A DNA stretch of 64,000 nucleotides from Roseimicrobium sp. ORNL1 (GTDB lineage: Bacteria > Verrucomicrobiota > Verrucomicrobiia > Verrucomicrobiales > Verrucomicrobiaceae), in NCBI RefSeq assembly GCF_011044495.1, contig NZ_CP049143.1:6262001-6326000 (forward strand), read 5' to 3'. The notes beneath the pieces were generated by a model. That model worked only from the letters and a program-made list of their open reading frames with translations. It did no database searches and was not told the DNA's origin. Numbering within the stretch: the first letter of the stretch is position 1; the number at the start of each line of letters is the position of its first letter. Positions 24,428 through 33,724 of this stretch are shown in pieces. A program made the translations under genes and the position numbers.

Positions 24428-25486
24428 ATGGCTGAAACGACCTATCCCTGGCAGAGCTCCCGCCGCGCGGCCTTCCGCGTGGAGCGGTGGTCGTGGTCAG
24501 CGCTGGGGTGGCTGCTCGTCGCCTTCATGCTGGCGGTCGGCTTCCACTGGTGGCTGTTCTATTTCTTCAGCAACGTGGACTTCGGGCGCAACATGCTGCC
24601 GAAGGCCAAGGTACAGGAGCGCCCCGAGCGCATCGCCATCAATCCGGATGTGCTGAAGGATCAGAAACCGATCCAGGAAATCCCGGACGTCATCGCGCCA
24701 TCCAACAACGATCCGAAGGTGAAGGCAGACTTCCAGGACATCGTGGACATGCTGCCGGATGACCGCGCCATCGACCTCACCGCGAGTGTGGACAAAGTGA
24801 CGAACTTCAGCGCTCCCGACAGCAATCCCAACGCCACCACCCCGGCCTCCGCTCCCTCTCTTGCCTCCATTGCAGATGCATTGCCCGGCCCGGATCTGGC
24901 CGAGTCCATGAGCGCGGTCAAAAGCACCGCCTTGGACGCAGCCGTGAGCCCAAATCAACTCGTGCTGCCTGGCAGGTCCCTGGATGAACAGATTTCCGGC
25001 CTCGACGGCAAGCTGCTGAAGGACCTGGACCGCAAGAGCCAGGCGGGGGATGGCAAGCAGAAACTGGCGGGCTATAGCAACCTGGAAGACCTCATCGCCC
25101 GGGGGGGCAATGTGACCGCCAGTACCGCGCCCATCATGCTGCCCACGGACCTCCTTTTCGAATACAACAGCGACATGCTCGCGGACGGGGCGCGCCTGAG
25201 CCTCATGAAGCTGGGTTACCTCATCCAGAAGAACCCGAACAGCCAGTTCATCATCGAAGGACACACCGACACCCTCGGCACGGAAGGCTACAACTTTGAC
25301 CTCAGCCAGCGCCGCGCCAATGCCGTGGTGGGCTGGCTCATCCATTCACTCAATCTCAGCACGGACCGCATCCGCGCCATCGGCATGGGTGAATCCCGGC
25401 CGCTGCCGAATGTGAACCCCAACGGGACTCCGGAAGAGCAATCGCTCAACCGCCGGGTCGAAATCAAAATCCGCCCGCTGCGCTGA
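24428..25486 (+). CDS. OmpA-family protein with N-terminal membrane anchor
   Basis: About 352 residues from ATG 24428 (MAETTYPWQSSRRAAFRVER). One N-terminal hydrophobic span (ALGWLLVAFMLAVGFHWWLF) precedes a long Asp/Ala/Pro-rich linker of ~190 residues. The C-terminal OmpA-like domain is peptidoglycan-binding: LLFEYNSDML, QFIIEGHTDTLGTEGYNFDL, SQRRANAVVGWLI, RAIGMGESRPLP and the final NRRVEIKI. It is therefore anchored in the inner membrane and reaches into the periplasm to hold the cell wall (family knowledge). It is 15 bases upstream of a large membrane protein gene and probably co-transcribed with it and the HAD gene. Confidence 0.9.
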   Translation: MAETTYPWQSSRRAAFRVERWSWSALGWLLVAFMLAVGFHWWLFYFFSNVDFGRNMLPKAKVQERPERIAINPDVLKDQKPIQEIPDVIAPSNNDPKVKADFQDIVDMLPDDRAIDLTASVDKVTNFSAPDSNPNATTPASAPSLASIADALPGPDLAESMSAVKSTALDAAVSPNQLVLPGRSLDEQISGLDGKLLKDLDRKSQAGDGKQKLAGYSNLEDLIARGGNVTASTAPIMLPTDLLFEYNSDMLADGARLSLMKLGYLIQKNPNSQFIIEGHTDTLGTEGYNFDLSQRRANAVVGWLIHSLNLSTDRIRAIGMGESRPLPNVNPNGTPEEQSLNRRVEIKIRPLR

Positions 25487-25501
25487 CCAGTCACAAGGAC
25501 G

Positions 25502-27079
25502 ATGGCGGAGACAAACGGTGAAGCGCGCACGAAGCGCATTGAGGTCCTGAAATCAGCGCTCTTCCGCTGGGCGGTGTACCTGCAGCTGCTCGGGATGGTG
25601 ATCTTCCTGTACGTGAAGTTCGGCGGGATGCTCATCACCCAGACGAACTACACGCCAAAAGACATCCACGGCGGTGACCAATCGCACAACATGCGACTGG
25701 CCACCCAGACCGCGCCAGACCTTTCGCCGGACTACAGCAAGGGGTTCACGCGCGCCCTTTCCGACTTCTTCCCCCACCGGACGGATGGCGTGGTGCAGCC
25801 TCTGTGGCCCTGGGTATCAGCATGGATGGTCAAACCGGGCCATACCATCACCGAGGAGGCCATGGTGGCAAAGCGGGTGACCGAGCCTGACTACACCCTC
25901 TTCAACCGAGGCCGATGGTTCAACGTCTTCTTCACCGCCACGTTTCTCACATGCCTCGGCATCGCCGCCGCGCGCATCTTTTCCATTCCCGCAGCCTTAA
26001 ACATTGTGCTGCTCGGCGGCTTCGGTGCCCTGCTGCCACGGGCCGTGTATTTCCAGCCGGAGCCCCTGTACTTCGTCTTCTACTTCGTCACCTGGGTGGC
26101 TTGTGTCTCCGCATTGAAACACAACACGCTGTGGATCTACGGACTCATCGGCGTGCTGAGCGGCGTGGCCTATCTGACCAAGGCCTCCATCACGCCCATG
26201 CTCCTGGTCTTCGTGGGGGTCAGCACGCTGCGTTGCTTCTGGGAAATGCTCAGCGCGCGGCGACGCGGCTTCACGCTGAATGACACCAACCTCTGGCACT
26301 GGCGCAACCACCTCGTGGGCGTGGTGATGCTGGCCATGATGCACCTGCTCACGGCCGGTCCCCGCCTCTCGTACTCGCAGGAGCACTTCGGCAGCATGAC
26401 CCACTCCTTCCCCTCCTACTGGATGTGGATGGACAAGTTCGATCCGGACTGCATCCGCTGGATGGATGAGCACAACACGCGCGATGAACTGGAGGCCATG
26501 CTGCCTGCAGACAAGCCCTCACTCGGCAAGTACCTGCAGACCCACACGCGGGAGGAGTTCGTTACACGCCTGAAGGACGGCACCTGGAACCGGGTCACCG
26601 AATTCCTCTGGCCGAAGCAGACGAAGCGCAGCAACAAGGTAGAAAACCAGAAGCCGTGGCGCGGTGTGCTGGAGTGGCGCGGCATCTATCTGGCCTGGCT
26701 GGTGCTGATGCTGGGCGGCCTGCTGGTGGCGCTGCAGCGGGCGACCCCGCGACCGGAGCATGCCGGACATGTGGTCTTCCGCCACGGGACCGTCACCACG
26801 CTGCTCTTCGTGGTGGGATGTTTCCTGATATACGCATTCGCCTACGGCTGGTACGCGCCCATCGCCCGGGGAAGCGGGGATCGCTTCATGCTCTCCATGT
26901 ACCTGCCGCTGGTCTTCAGTATCATCTGGGGTGCGGAGTCCATCGTCAAACGCATCCGCCGTCGGCAGGGCAACCCGTGGATTGGCAGGGTGTACCTTGG
27001 TGCGCAGTGGCTGCTATTCCTGGCCATCGCATGGCGTTTCGTGGAAATCCTCCGCTCACCGCAGTTCTCCAACCTCTGA
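25502..27079 (+). CDS. polytopic membrane protein, glycosyltransferase-like
   Basis: 525 residues with about nine hydrophobic segments, including WAVYLQLLGMVIFLYVKFGG, VFFTATFLTCLGIAAARIF, LLVFVGVSTL, GIYLAWLVLMLGGLLVAL, TTLLFVVGCFLIYAFAYGWY and a C-terminal WLLFLAIAWRFV. Early loops contain acidic residues and GVVQPLWPW, and a GSGDRFMLSMYLPLVFSI segment lies near the end. This layout recalls GT-C (family 39-like, dolichyl-phosphate-mannose mannosyltransferase type) integral enzymes, but I see no decisive DD/DE motif, so the call is tentative. It sits between the OmpA-like and HAD-phosphatase genes with 15- and 9-base gaps. Confidence 0.75.
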   Translation: MAETNGEARTKRIEVLKSALFRWAVYLQLLGMVIFLYVKFGGMLITQTNYTPKDIHGGDQSHNMRLATQTAPDLSPDYSKGFTRALSDFFPHRTDGVVQPLWPWVSAWMVKPGHTITEEAMVAKRVTEPDYTLFNRGRWFNVFFTATFLTCLGIAAARIFSIPAALNIVLLGGFGALLPRAVYFQPEPLYFVFYFVTWVACVSALKHNTLWIYGLIGVLSGVAYLTKASITPMLLVFVGVSTLRCFWEMLSARRRGFTLNDTNLWHWRNHLVGVVMLAMMHLLTAGPRLSYSQEHFGSMTHSFPSYWMWMDKFDPDCIRWMDEHNTRDELEAMLPADKPSLGKYLQTHTREEFVTRLKDGTWNRVTEFLWPKQTKRSNKVENQKPWRGVLEWRGIYLAWLVLMLGGLLVALQRATPRPEHAGHVVFRHGTVTTLLFVVGCFLIYAFAYGWYAPIARGSGDRFMLSMYLPLVFSIIWGAESIVKRIRRRQGNPWIGRVYLGAQWLLFLAIAWRFVEILRSPQFSNL

Positions 27080-27088
27080 CCTTCCGGC

Positions 27089-27907
27089 ATGGCGGCGTCC
27101 CCACCCAGTCTCCTGCTCTGTTTTGACTTCGACGGCACGCTTGTGCATCACGAGTGCGAGCCGCCATTTCATCCGGCCATGGCGGACATGTTGCGCGACT
27201 TCCGGCGGCGCGGTGCGATCTGGGTGGTGAATACCGGGCGCAGCCTGAGCCAGACTCTGGACGGCCTGGCCCAGCACAACATCTTCATGCTGCCGGACTA
27301 CATCATCGCGCAGGAATGCGAGATCTACCGGCCGGGCTTCTTCAGACCGTGGACCGATTTCGGAAGCTGGAACTCCAAGGCACGCCGGGCGCATGACCAC
27401 TTCATCGAAAAGCACGCGCGTTTCCTTGAGGGAATCCGGCAGCACGTGCAAACCCAGACCCAGGCGGAGTTCCTCATGGGTGACCTCGGCCAGGTGGGCG
27501 TCGTCGCACGAGATGAGCCGGAGCTGGATGAAATCTGCGCCGTCATCGAAGCCTGGCGCGCCGAGCAGCCGGACATCGGATACCATCGCAACGGGCGCTA
27601 CCTGCGCTTCTCCCACGCGGATTTCAGCAAGGGCACTGCGCTCCGGGAACTGGCCCGCCTGCTCAAAGTTCCCCGCGAGCGCATCTTCGCCGCGGGCGAC
27701 AACCACAATGACCTCTCCATGCTGGACCAGTCCATTGCGGGGAACATCGCCTGCCCGGTGAATGCCTTGGACCCGGTGAAGGCGCATGTGCAGGCCCACG
27801 GCGGCTACCTCGCCAGCCGGGTGGCCAGCGAGGGCATGATGGAATCGCTGGGACATTTTTTCCCTTCCCAAGCGCAACCCGGCAACCCGAGGAACCCTCG
27901 ACGGTAG
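27089..27907 (+). CDS. HAD-superfamily hydrolase (Cof/SPP-like)
   Basis: 272 residues. Motif I is CFDFDGTLVHHE (nucleophile Asp and acid/base Asp), motif II the VVNTGRS segment, and motif IV the GDNHNDLSML loop; the cap lies between residues ~75 and 190. The type IIB cap and the GDxxND motif are typical of Cof-like and sucrose-phosphate-phosphatase-like enzymes that dephosphorylate sugar phosphates or nucleotides in the cytosol. Substrate unknown. It follows the membrane protein gene by nine bases. The C-terminal ~20 residues are disordered (SQAQPGNPRNPRR). Confidence 0.9.
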   Translation: MAASPPSLLLCFDFDGTLVHHECEPPFHPAMADMLRDFRRRGAIWVVNTGRSLSQTLDGLAQHNIFMLPDYIIAQECEIYRPGFFRPWTDFGSWNSKARRAHDHFIEKHARFLEGIRQHVQTQTQAEFLMGDLGQVGVVARDEPELDEICAVIEAWRAEQPDIGYHRNGRYLRFSHADFSKGTALRELARLLKVPRERIFAAGDNHNDLSMLDQSIAGNIACPVNALDPVKAHVQAHGGYLASRVASEGMMESLGHFFPSQAQPGNPRNPRR

Positions 27908-27990
27908 CGACCAGCTCTAGGTCAGGGCCTTGGGAATATCAGCGTTCTGGGTGGCCCTGTGAACTTCGTTGAAGAGACAAATGTTTCCAT

Positions 27991-28018
27991 TTGACGGAGG
28001 CGCCAGCCGGACTACGAT
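27991..28018 (+). promoter_or_regulatory. candidate promoter of rpsU
   Basis: TTGACG (27991-27996), a 16-base spacer and TACGAT (28013-28018) form a credible sigma-70-type promoter 52 bases before the rpsU start codon. Confidence 0.5.
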
Positions 28019-28069
28019 ACCGACCCCGCTTTTCAGAAATCTTCAATTCCTAACCCGTCCCCGTCTCCC

Positions 28070-28327
28070 ATGCCCGAAGTTCAGGTCAAAAAAGGTGAAC
28101 CTGTAGACCGCGCCCTTAAGCGTCTCAAGACCAAGCTCGAATCCGAAGGCATCTTGGACGAAGTGCGCCGTCTGCGCGCTTTTGAAACTCCCAAGGAAAA
28201 GCTCCGCCGCAAGGCCCGTGCTGCCGCCAAGCGTGGTAAGATCCGCTTCCGCTTCACGATGAACCGCCCCAACGCCGGCGAAAAGGCCGTGGCCGCTGAA
28301 GCTCCCGCTCCCGCCGCTCAGGCCTAA
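28070..28327 (+). CDS. rpsU: 30S ribosomal protein bS21
   Basis: 85 residues. The family core is clear: GEPVDRALKRLKTKLESEG, followed by RRLRAFETPKEKLRRKARAA and a basic KRGKIRFRFT end. bS21 binds the small subunit near the anti-Shine-Dalgarno region. The tail after about residue 65 (EKAVAAEAPAPAAQA) is an Ala/Pro extension beyond the usual ~65-70 residues. It is monocistronic with its own promoter and a strong terminator. Confidence 0.96.
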   Translation: MPEVQVKKGEPVDRALKRLKTKLESEGILDEVRRLRAFETPKEKLRRKARAAAKRGKIRFRFTMNRPNAGEKAVAAEAPAPAAQA

Positions 28328-28351
28328 GTTGCCTGGACAGAAGTTTTTTGA

Positions 28352-28388
28352 AGAACCCTTCCGCCATGCGGAAGGGTTCTTTGTTTTT
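28352..28388 (+). terminator. terminator of rpsU
   Basis: Perfect 13-bp arms 28352-28364 (AGAACCCTTCCGC) and 28368-28380 around a CAT loop, followed by TTGTTTTT. Confidence 0.93.
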
Positions 28389-28429
28389 ATGGCAGGCTGG
28401 CAGCCAGAATCTGGAAGCCTTATTGCTCC

Positions 28430-30112
28430 TCAAGCCCGTAAACGAGCCCGGCGACGAAATGCAACGCACGCAAATCCCGTGAGCAGGAGCAGCATCCGGC
28501 CCGGCTCCGGGACGGCAATGACGTTTCCAGAGGTCGTGAAGCGGCTGAAGTCCCAGAACAGGCCGGTGCCCGACAGGTCTGGCAGATCGAGGTCGACGCC
28601 TTCATCGCCATTGCCCGTGAAATAGCCGGCGTTGAAGGTGAACCCGGTGAAGTTCGCGGTCACGAGGTTGGACCAGTCCATCAGGTTGATCACGTCGCCG
28701 TAGGCAGGGTTGTAGCCGCTGCTTACGACGGTCAGCTTTCCGGTGACGGTGATGAAGTCGAGATTACAGCCCGTGCCGGCGTCAGGGTTGTTGAAGACGA
28801 TCCGGTCATGGGCACCCACGCCGCTCACGCCATCGACCATCGCGTTGTACTCGGCGGAACCGATCGTGATTCCGGTGAGATCGAGCTTGGACGTAGCGCC
28901 GCTGATGCCGAGAATCACATTGCTCTGAATGCTGTGTGTACTGCCGGAAGCAGTGGCGGGCGTGAAGGTCAGGGTGCCATGCGACGAGTCAGCCACGCTA
29001 TCACCAGGGCGGATATTTGTGCCGCTGGCGGCGGTGAAGGTGGTGCCACGAACTACGCCTGTACCCAGGATGGTGCTGCCAGTGTTGGAGACCGAGACCG
29101 CACCGGTGCCGGTGGTGCCAGCGCCGTTGTTGCCGACCTGAAGAGCGCCGCCGGTCACGGCGGTGGTTCCCGAGTAGGTGTTGGCAGCGGTGATGAGCCA
29201 GGTGCTGGTTCCAGCTTTGTTCAACGTGGCTGCCCCGGTGATGACCGATGCAAAGGTGTTCGTGGCTCCGGTGTAGGTGCCACCCAAACTCAGCGCGATG
29301 CTGCCATAGGTGCCGGTGTTGTTGAAGTGCAGCGCTCCAGTTCCATTGTTGGTGATCCCGGCACTGCCCGTGGTGTTGCCTTTGAAGAGGCGGTCGGTGG
29401 AACCTCCGGCACCAATGTTCGTGATCCCCATGAAGCTGGCGGAGCCCGCGAGAGTGACGTCGCCTGTTCCCGCGCCGAAGCTGCTGGCCGTGCCCCCATT
29501 GGCCAGAGTGGTGAAGATTAGGTTCGTCTGGTTGACCGCCACCGTGCCCGTGAAGGTGTTGGCGCCGCCCACCGTGATCGAGCGGGAGCCAGAGCCTGCC
29601 TGGAACGTTACGTTGCCGCTCCCTGAGATGACGGCATTGGCAAGGTTCAGCCCGCTGGTGCCATTGGTTTGCACCGAGAGGTTCTTCCCGTTGGTATCGA
29701 TCTCCACGCCACTGGAAACAGACACCGTGTTTGCCAGGGTAATGGTGGCATTGGCCCCGAGCTGGATCTTGCTCAAGGAAAGCGTCGAAGCCGTGCCGGA
29801 CGCGGCATTGAGGCCGGATGCGCCAAGGATCAGCGTGCCTGAGCCGCTGAGCGAGGTGCCGGCGGCCATCGTCGCGCCCAGCACCGAGTACGTTCCGGAA
29901 AGAGATGGTTGGTTGGCTGCGGCCACGATGGCCGCGATGTCACCGGTGAGGTTGTTCGCCGGGGCCACGTCAGCAGCCCAGTTCAAAGGGTCGGTAAAAC
30001 TGGTGCCGCTGCCACCATCCCACGTGACCGTGCCGCCTTCCGACGAAAGCGGAAGCCAGAGCAGCATGACGACGAGAATGCAGTATGGAAACGGACGCGC
30101 TGGGGCCTTCAT
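28430..30112 (-). CDS. beta-strand-repeat surface protein with PEP-CTERM sorting signal
   Basis: About 560 residues from the ATG at 30112 (MKAPARPFPYCILVVMLLW). A signal peptide is followed by a long Gly/Thr/Ser/Asn-rich region of autotransporter-associated beta-strand repeats (for example GTSTWLITAANTYSGTTAVT and TGGALQVGNNGAGTTG), predicting a beta-helix. The C-terminus is a PEP-CTERM signal: VPEPGRMLLLLTGFACVAF followed by RRRARLRA, i.e. VPEP motif, hydrophobic span and basic tail. Exosortase would cut this in the inner membrane and send the protein to the surface. It probably belongs to the extracellular matrix. No exosortase gene is in the window. It is divergent from the histidine kinase gene. 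Confidence 0.92.
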   Translation of the reverse strand: MKAPARPFPYCILVVMLLWLPLSSEGGTVTWDGGSGTSFTDPLNWAADVAPANNLTGDIAAIVAAANQPSLSGTYSVLGATMAAGTSLSGSGTLILGASGLNAASGTASTLSLSKIQLGANATITLANTVSVSSGVEIDTNGKNLSVQTNGTSGLNLANAVISGSGNVTFQAGSGSRSITVGGANTFTGTVAVNQTNLIFTTLANGGTASSFGAGTGDVTLAGSASFMGITNIGAGGSTDRLFKGNTTGSAGITNNGTGALHFNNTGTYGSIALSLGGTYTGATNTFASVITGAATLNKAGTSTWLITAANTYSGTTAVTGGALQVGNNGAGTTGTGAVSVSNTGSTILGTGVVRGTTFTAASGTNIRPGDSVADSSHGTLTFTPATASGSTHSIQSNVILGISGATSKLDLTGITIGSAEYNAMVDGVSGVGAHDRIVFNNPDAGTGCNLDFITVTGKLTVVSSGYNPAYGDVINLMDWSNLVTANFTGFTFNAGYFTGNGDEGVDLDLPDLSGTGLFWDFSRFTTSGNVIAVPEPGRMLLLLTGFACVAFRRRARLRA

Positions 30113-30265
30113 AGGGAACGGTGGAAATCCGACGCCCTGTAAGCAGGGAGGCGCCCAGTTTCCGATTCGCGGTGCCTTTCGCATGTCGCGAAAACTCGCT
30201 ACAAGCCCACGAGCAACGTCCTTGGTCGCGCTTCCGTACGGCTTGTGCGAAGATTCCTGCGTGAG

Positions 30266-32242
30266 ATGAACCGCCTACCAGATCGCTTCTTCTGGATCCT
30301 TCTGCTGCTGGCTTTGATGGCGGGAAATGCGCGTGCCCAATTGCCATGGGAGGTAGTAGAGCCTCTGGCCATTGCGCCACCCGCCAAAGCAGGCCGGCAG
30401 ATCATCCGGCTGGATGATCCGGTGTCCGCCAAGCGCCTCCGTGTCTCGATGACTCTTCAAGCATCCACTCAGGGGCCCTTTTCATGCACTGTGATGCTAC
30501 TGGCCACCACGGATGCAAATCCCAGTTCTGCCAGCGCATGGAAGCCCATGTTCCCTGCGAGCTTTGCCGCGAGTCAGGGGCAGCTCACACGCTCCGGCGA
30601 TGGCATTGAACTTCGCGACTTCATGGATGCCACGCAACTGGGTGTGGATGCGGGTCTTCCGGCCAATGACGTCACCGGCCTGGCCATCGACATTCGCAAC
30701 TTGGACGGGAACCCAACGGAACTTCGCATGCCATCCCTGCGAGTAGAACGCGCCACCACTCTCACCACCAACGTGGCGCTCGGGTGCGCTGTGCAGATCA
30801 TGCCGCGGGACAACCTCGCCAGCTCCGCCGGTTTTCTCACGGACGGCCAACTCGATGACGCGGTGTCTCTGGACTCCACACGGCACTTCGTGGTCGATCT
30901 GAAGCAGCACCGGGACCTGGACCACGTGAACATCCGCCTGCGCTCCACGGCCATGGGCAAGGCAACCACGCCTGGCATGCGCCTGGAGGTCTATGACTCG
31001 ATCCAGGAAGGCGCATCCCCGGTCTGGCGCTCCGACGCACGTGCGCAGGCTGTTTCCTCAGCCGTGAGCAACGACTCGCGCGTGCTCATCCGGGCCACAG
31101 GTGGCGAGGGCGTCTTTGCGGGGCGCTATTTGAAGTTGTCCGCCGTGGAGACGCAGGCCCTTTTGGAGGTCACCGAGATTGAAGCCTATGAGACCATGGT
31201 TCCTCTCGGCGTGGTAATGACGGCGCAAGGACGAAGCACACGGGCAGCATCGTCCCTGACCGTGCCCGCCGGTGCCACATGGATGACCTTTGCCATCGAG
31301 CACCCCGAACTTGAGGATACTGTTACTCTCGGAAGACACTGGCGTATCCTGGGATTTCATGACGAGTGGCTCGCGGGCACCGGAAGTGCCGAGGTGGAGA
31401 GCCGCTGTCCCCCGCCTGGAGAGTATGAATTTCAGGCGCAAATCCGCCAATCCGACGGCGAGTGGGGCGATGCGAAATACCGTGTGCCTCTCATCGTGCC
31501 CGTGCCGTTCTGGCAGCGCGGCGGTGTACTGGGTACCGCGGCTCTGCTCGCCATTTTCCTGGCCGCTGCGCTGGCCTGGTTCATCAGTCGCCGCATCATG
31601 GCGCGGCGTGTCGCGGAGCTGGAGCGGCGAAATGAACTGTCCAACGAACGCGCCCGCATCGCGCGTGACATGCACGACGCTGTGGGGTCGCAGCTCACCC
31701 AGCTTGCTGTGATGCACGAAATCGTGGCTGAGGAACTGGCACTCGATGACACGGCCCGTGGGCGCCTGCAGCAACTCACGGACACCGCCCGGTCCAGTGT
31801 GGCCGCCCTGGACGCCGTGGTCTGGGCCGTGAATCCGAAGAACGACAATCTCGCAAACATGGCGGGCTACCTCACCCAGGTGGCCCGCGAGTATCTGACG
31901 CCCATGGGGATCGCCTGCCGTCAGGATGTGCCGCACGAGTGGCCGGAGAAGATCGTGTCTTCCCACGCGCGCCATGAAATTCACCTGGCTTTCAAGGAAG
32001 CGCTGCAAAACGTGGTGAAGCACGCCCAGGCTACTGAAGTCGCCCTCACCATGCGCCATGCGGACGGGCGATTCACCGCAACCATCGCAGACAATGGCAC
32101 GGGACTGCCTGCCGACCTCGAAGGCCTGGAGAAAAACGGCCTCGACAACATGCAGCAGCGGCTCGCCTCCCTCGGAGGACATTGCCGCGTGCAAGATCTT
32201 CCCGGCGGTGGCACTCTGGTGGAGCTGCAAGTCCCACTTTGA
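30266..32242 (+). CDS. sensor histidine kinase, NarL/DegS (HisKA_3) type
   Basis: About 658 residues from ATG 30266. A signal/anchor (FFWILLLLALMAGNARA) leads a ~400-residue periplasmic sensor with a discoidin-like segment (RHFVVDLKQHRDLDHVNIRL) and a Y_Y_Y-like beta domain (YEFQAQIRQSDGEW). A transmembrane span follows (GVLGTAALLAIFLAAALAWF). The kinase core has ERARIARDMHDAVGSQLTQL with phospho-His at about residue 470, then HLAFKEALQNVVKHA (N box) and DNGTGLP / GLDNMQQRLASLGG (G boxes). It phosphorylates a LuxR-type regulator; that gene follows after seven bases. The sensor may bind sugars at the cell surface (inference from the discoidin-like part). Confidence 0.92.
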   Translation: MNRLPDRFFWILLLLALMAGNARAQLPWEVVEPLAIAPPAKAGRQIIRLDDPVSAKRLRVSMTLQASTQGPFSCTVMLLATTDANPSSASAWKPMFPASFAASQGQLTRSGDGIELRDFMDATQLGVDAGLPANDVTGLAIDIRNLDGNPTELRMPSLRVERATTLTTNVALGCAVQIMPRDNLASSAGFLTDGQLDDAVSLDSTRHFVVDLKQHRDLDHVNIRLRSTAMGKATTPGMRLEVYDSIQEGASPVWRSDARAQAVSSAVSNDSRVLIRATGGEGVFAGRYLKLSAVETQALLEVTEIEAYETMVPLGVVMTAQGRSTRAASSLTVPAGATWMTFAIEHPELEDTVTLGRHWRILGFHDEWLAGTGSAEVESRCPPPGEYEFQAQIRQSDGEWGDAKYRVPLIVPVPFWQRGGVLGTAALLAIFLAAALAWFISRRIMARRVAELERRNELSNERARIARDMHDAVGSQLTQLAVMHEIVAEELALDDTARGRLQQLTDTARSSVAALDAVVWAVNPKNDNLANMAGYLTQVAREYLTPMGIACRQDVPHEWPEKIVSSHARHEIHLAFKEALQNVVKHAQATEVALTMRHADGRFTATIADNGTGLPADLEGLEKNGLDNMQQRLASLGGHCRVQDLPGGGTLVELQVPL

Positions 32243-32249
32243 TCTCCTC

Positions 32250-32912
32250 GTGCCTGTCACCATCGCCATGATCGAAGACGATGCGCCCTTCGCGGAGGCG
32301 CTTCAGCGCTACTTCACGCTGTCGAAGGAGGTGGATTGCCTCCAGCACCATCGCACTGCTGAAGCCGCGCTGGAGGCATTGCGCAGGGAGGCGCCACACG
32401 TCCTGCTGGTGGACATCAACCTCCCAGGCATGAGCGGCATCGAGTTCGTGGGGCACATCAAAGACCTTCATCCGCAGGTGCTCTGCCTCATGCTCACCAT
32501 GTATGAAGAGAGCGGGCTCATCTTTGACGCGCTGAAGGCCGGAGCCTCCGGTTACCTGCTCAAGCGGACGCCGCCCAAGGAGGTCGTCGCCGCCATCATG
32601 GAAGCGCACAGCGGAGGTTCACCCATGTCACCGGAGATCGCCCGGCGGGTGGTGAGCTTTTTTCACCAGAAGCAGGTCGTGACCACGCCGGAGATACCAC
32701 CGGCGAGCGCTGACATTGCCACGCTCGCACCGCGCGAAGTCGAGGTGCTTGATCTGCTTTCCAAAGGCTACCTCTACAAGGAGATCGGCGACCAACTCGG
32801 CATCTCCACGCACACCGTGAACACCCACATCCGACGCATCTACGAAAAGCTGCACGTGCAGTCACGCGGCCAGGCCGTGGCGAAGTATCGCGGGCTTGCG
32901 GAGCAGGGATAG
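32250..32912 (+). CDS. NarL/LuxR-family response regulator
   Basis: 220 residues from GTG 32250 (PVTIAMIEDDAPFAEAL). Receiver domain with acidic pair EDD, phospho-Asp D55 (LLVDINLPGMSGIEF), the switch LMLTMYEES, and Lys in GYLLKRTPPKEVV. A C-terminal LuxR helix-turn-helix follows: LAPREVEVLDLLSKGYLYKE, then IGDQLGISTHTVNTHIRRIY. It is the partner of the kinase seven bases upstream. Targets are unknown; the divergent PEP-CTERM gene is a candidate (inference). The frame extends upstream to 32058 inside the kinase gene, but the GTG just after its stop is the natural start. Confidence 0.93.
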   Translation: MPVTIAMIEDDAPFAEALQRYFTLSKEVDCLQHHRTAEAALEALRREAPHVLLVDINLPGMSGIEFVGHIKDLHPQVLCLMLTMYEESGLIFDALKAGASGYLLKRTPPKEVVAAIMEAHSGGSPMSPEIARRVVSFFHQKQVVTTPEIPPASADIATLAPREVEVLDLLSKGYLYKEIGDQLGISTHTVNTHIRRIYEKLHVQSRGQAVAKYRGLAEQG

Positions 32913-33117
32913 TCAACCGACATGCCGCCAATTTTTGGAGCCACCTGGCAACGGAGCGATCTCAAGACCCGAGCCAAAAGGTGATTTTCCTAGGCAAGAC
33001 AAGCGAGAATCCTGACGAAGGTTCAGACATGTAGAACGATGACTGAAGTGTCAGATTAAAGCACTCTACCTTTCGCAAAGTCACGCTAGTCTCCGCCCGA
33101 AGAAACCCGTTTACGGT

Positions 33118-33564
33118 ATGCGCATCCCCGTCCTCATCGCTTTTATGGCGTTGTTTGTAGGCGCCGCCGCCCTCACGACTGAAACGTCGCATGAGGACGC
33201 CAGGAAGTGTTTCGAGCGTTATGTGGCACTGGAGGCTGCGTTTGACCCCTCGGTGGCGGACCTGTACGCCGACGATGCCAAGATCCAGAACACCAGCATT
33301 TCTCCCGATGGTCAGAAACGCGTGACGACCATGTCGGCCCCCGCATACAAGGAGCAAATCCGCCAGACGATGCCAGCCGCCAAGCCACGGGGTGACATCA
33401 GCAAATACTCGGAGCTCAACCTCACGAAGGAAGGCGACAGAATCCGCGTGACTGCCATCCGGTTTTCCGAACTGAAAAGGTATTCGACGCCACTCTCCAT
33501 GCTTGTTGGTCCCGATGGAAATGGGGCATGGCGCATTTACGAAGAGCTTTCGGAATCGCGGTAA
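33118..33564 (+). CDS. secreted NTF2/SnoaL-like hypothetical protein
   Basis: 148 residues. Signal peptide PVLIAFMALFVGAAALT, then a small alpha/beta domain: DARKCFERYVALEAAFDPSV, LYADDAKIQN, and late strands DRIRVTAIRFSEL and GAWRIYEELSES. This order (long helix, ADDA strand, terminal sheet) is that of the NTF2/SnoaL fold, often a small-molecule-binding domain in the periplasm. Function unknown. It stands alone with ~200 bases of gene-free sequence before it. Confidence 0.72.
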   Translation: MRIPVLIAFMALFVGAAALTTETSHEDARKCFERYVALEAAFDPSVADLYADDAKIQNTSISPDGQKRVTTMSAPAYKEQIRQTMPAAKPRGDISKYSELNLTKEGDRIRVTAIRFSELKRYSTPLSMLVGPDGNGAWRIYEELSESR

Positions 33565-33724
33565 TGCCTCGTGAGACCGGGCCGTGCTGGGGCTCGGAGC
33601 AGGTCGGCCACTCGTTTCATAAATCGCCGGGAGCGTTTTCCTCGTGGAAATCTGGCGAAGATCTGAAAGGATGTGCCGATTTTTGCCAAGAAGCCCTGCA
33701 CCTGAAACTCCCAACTCCAATCAC

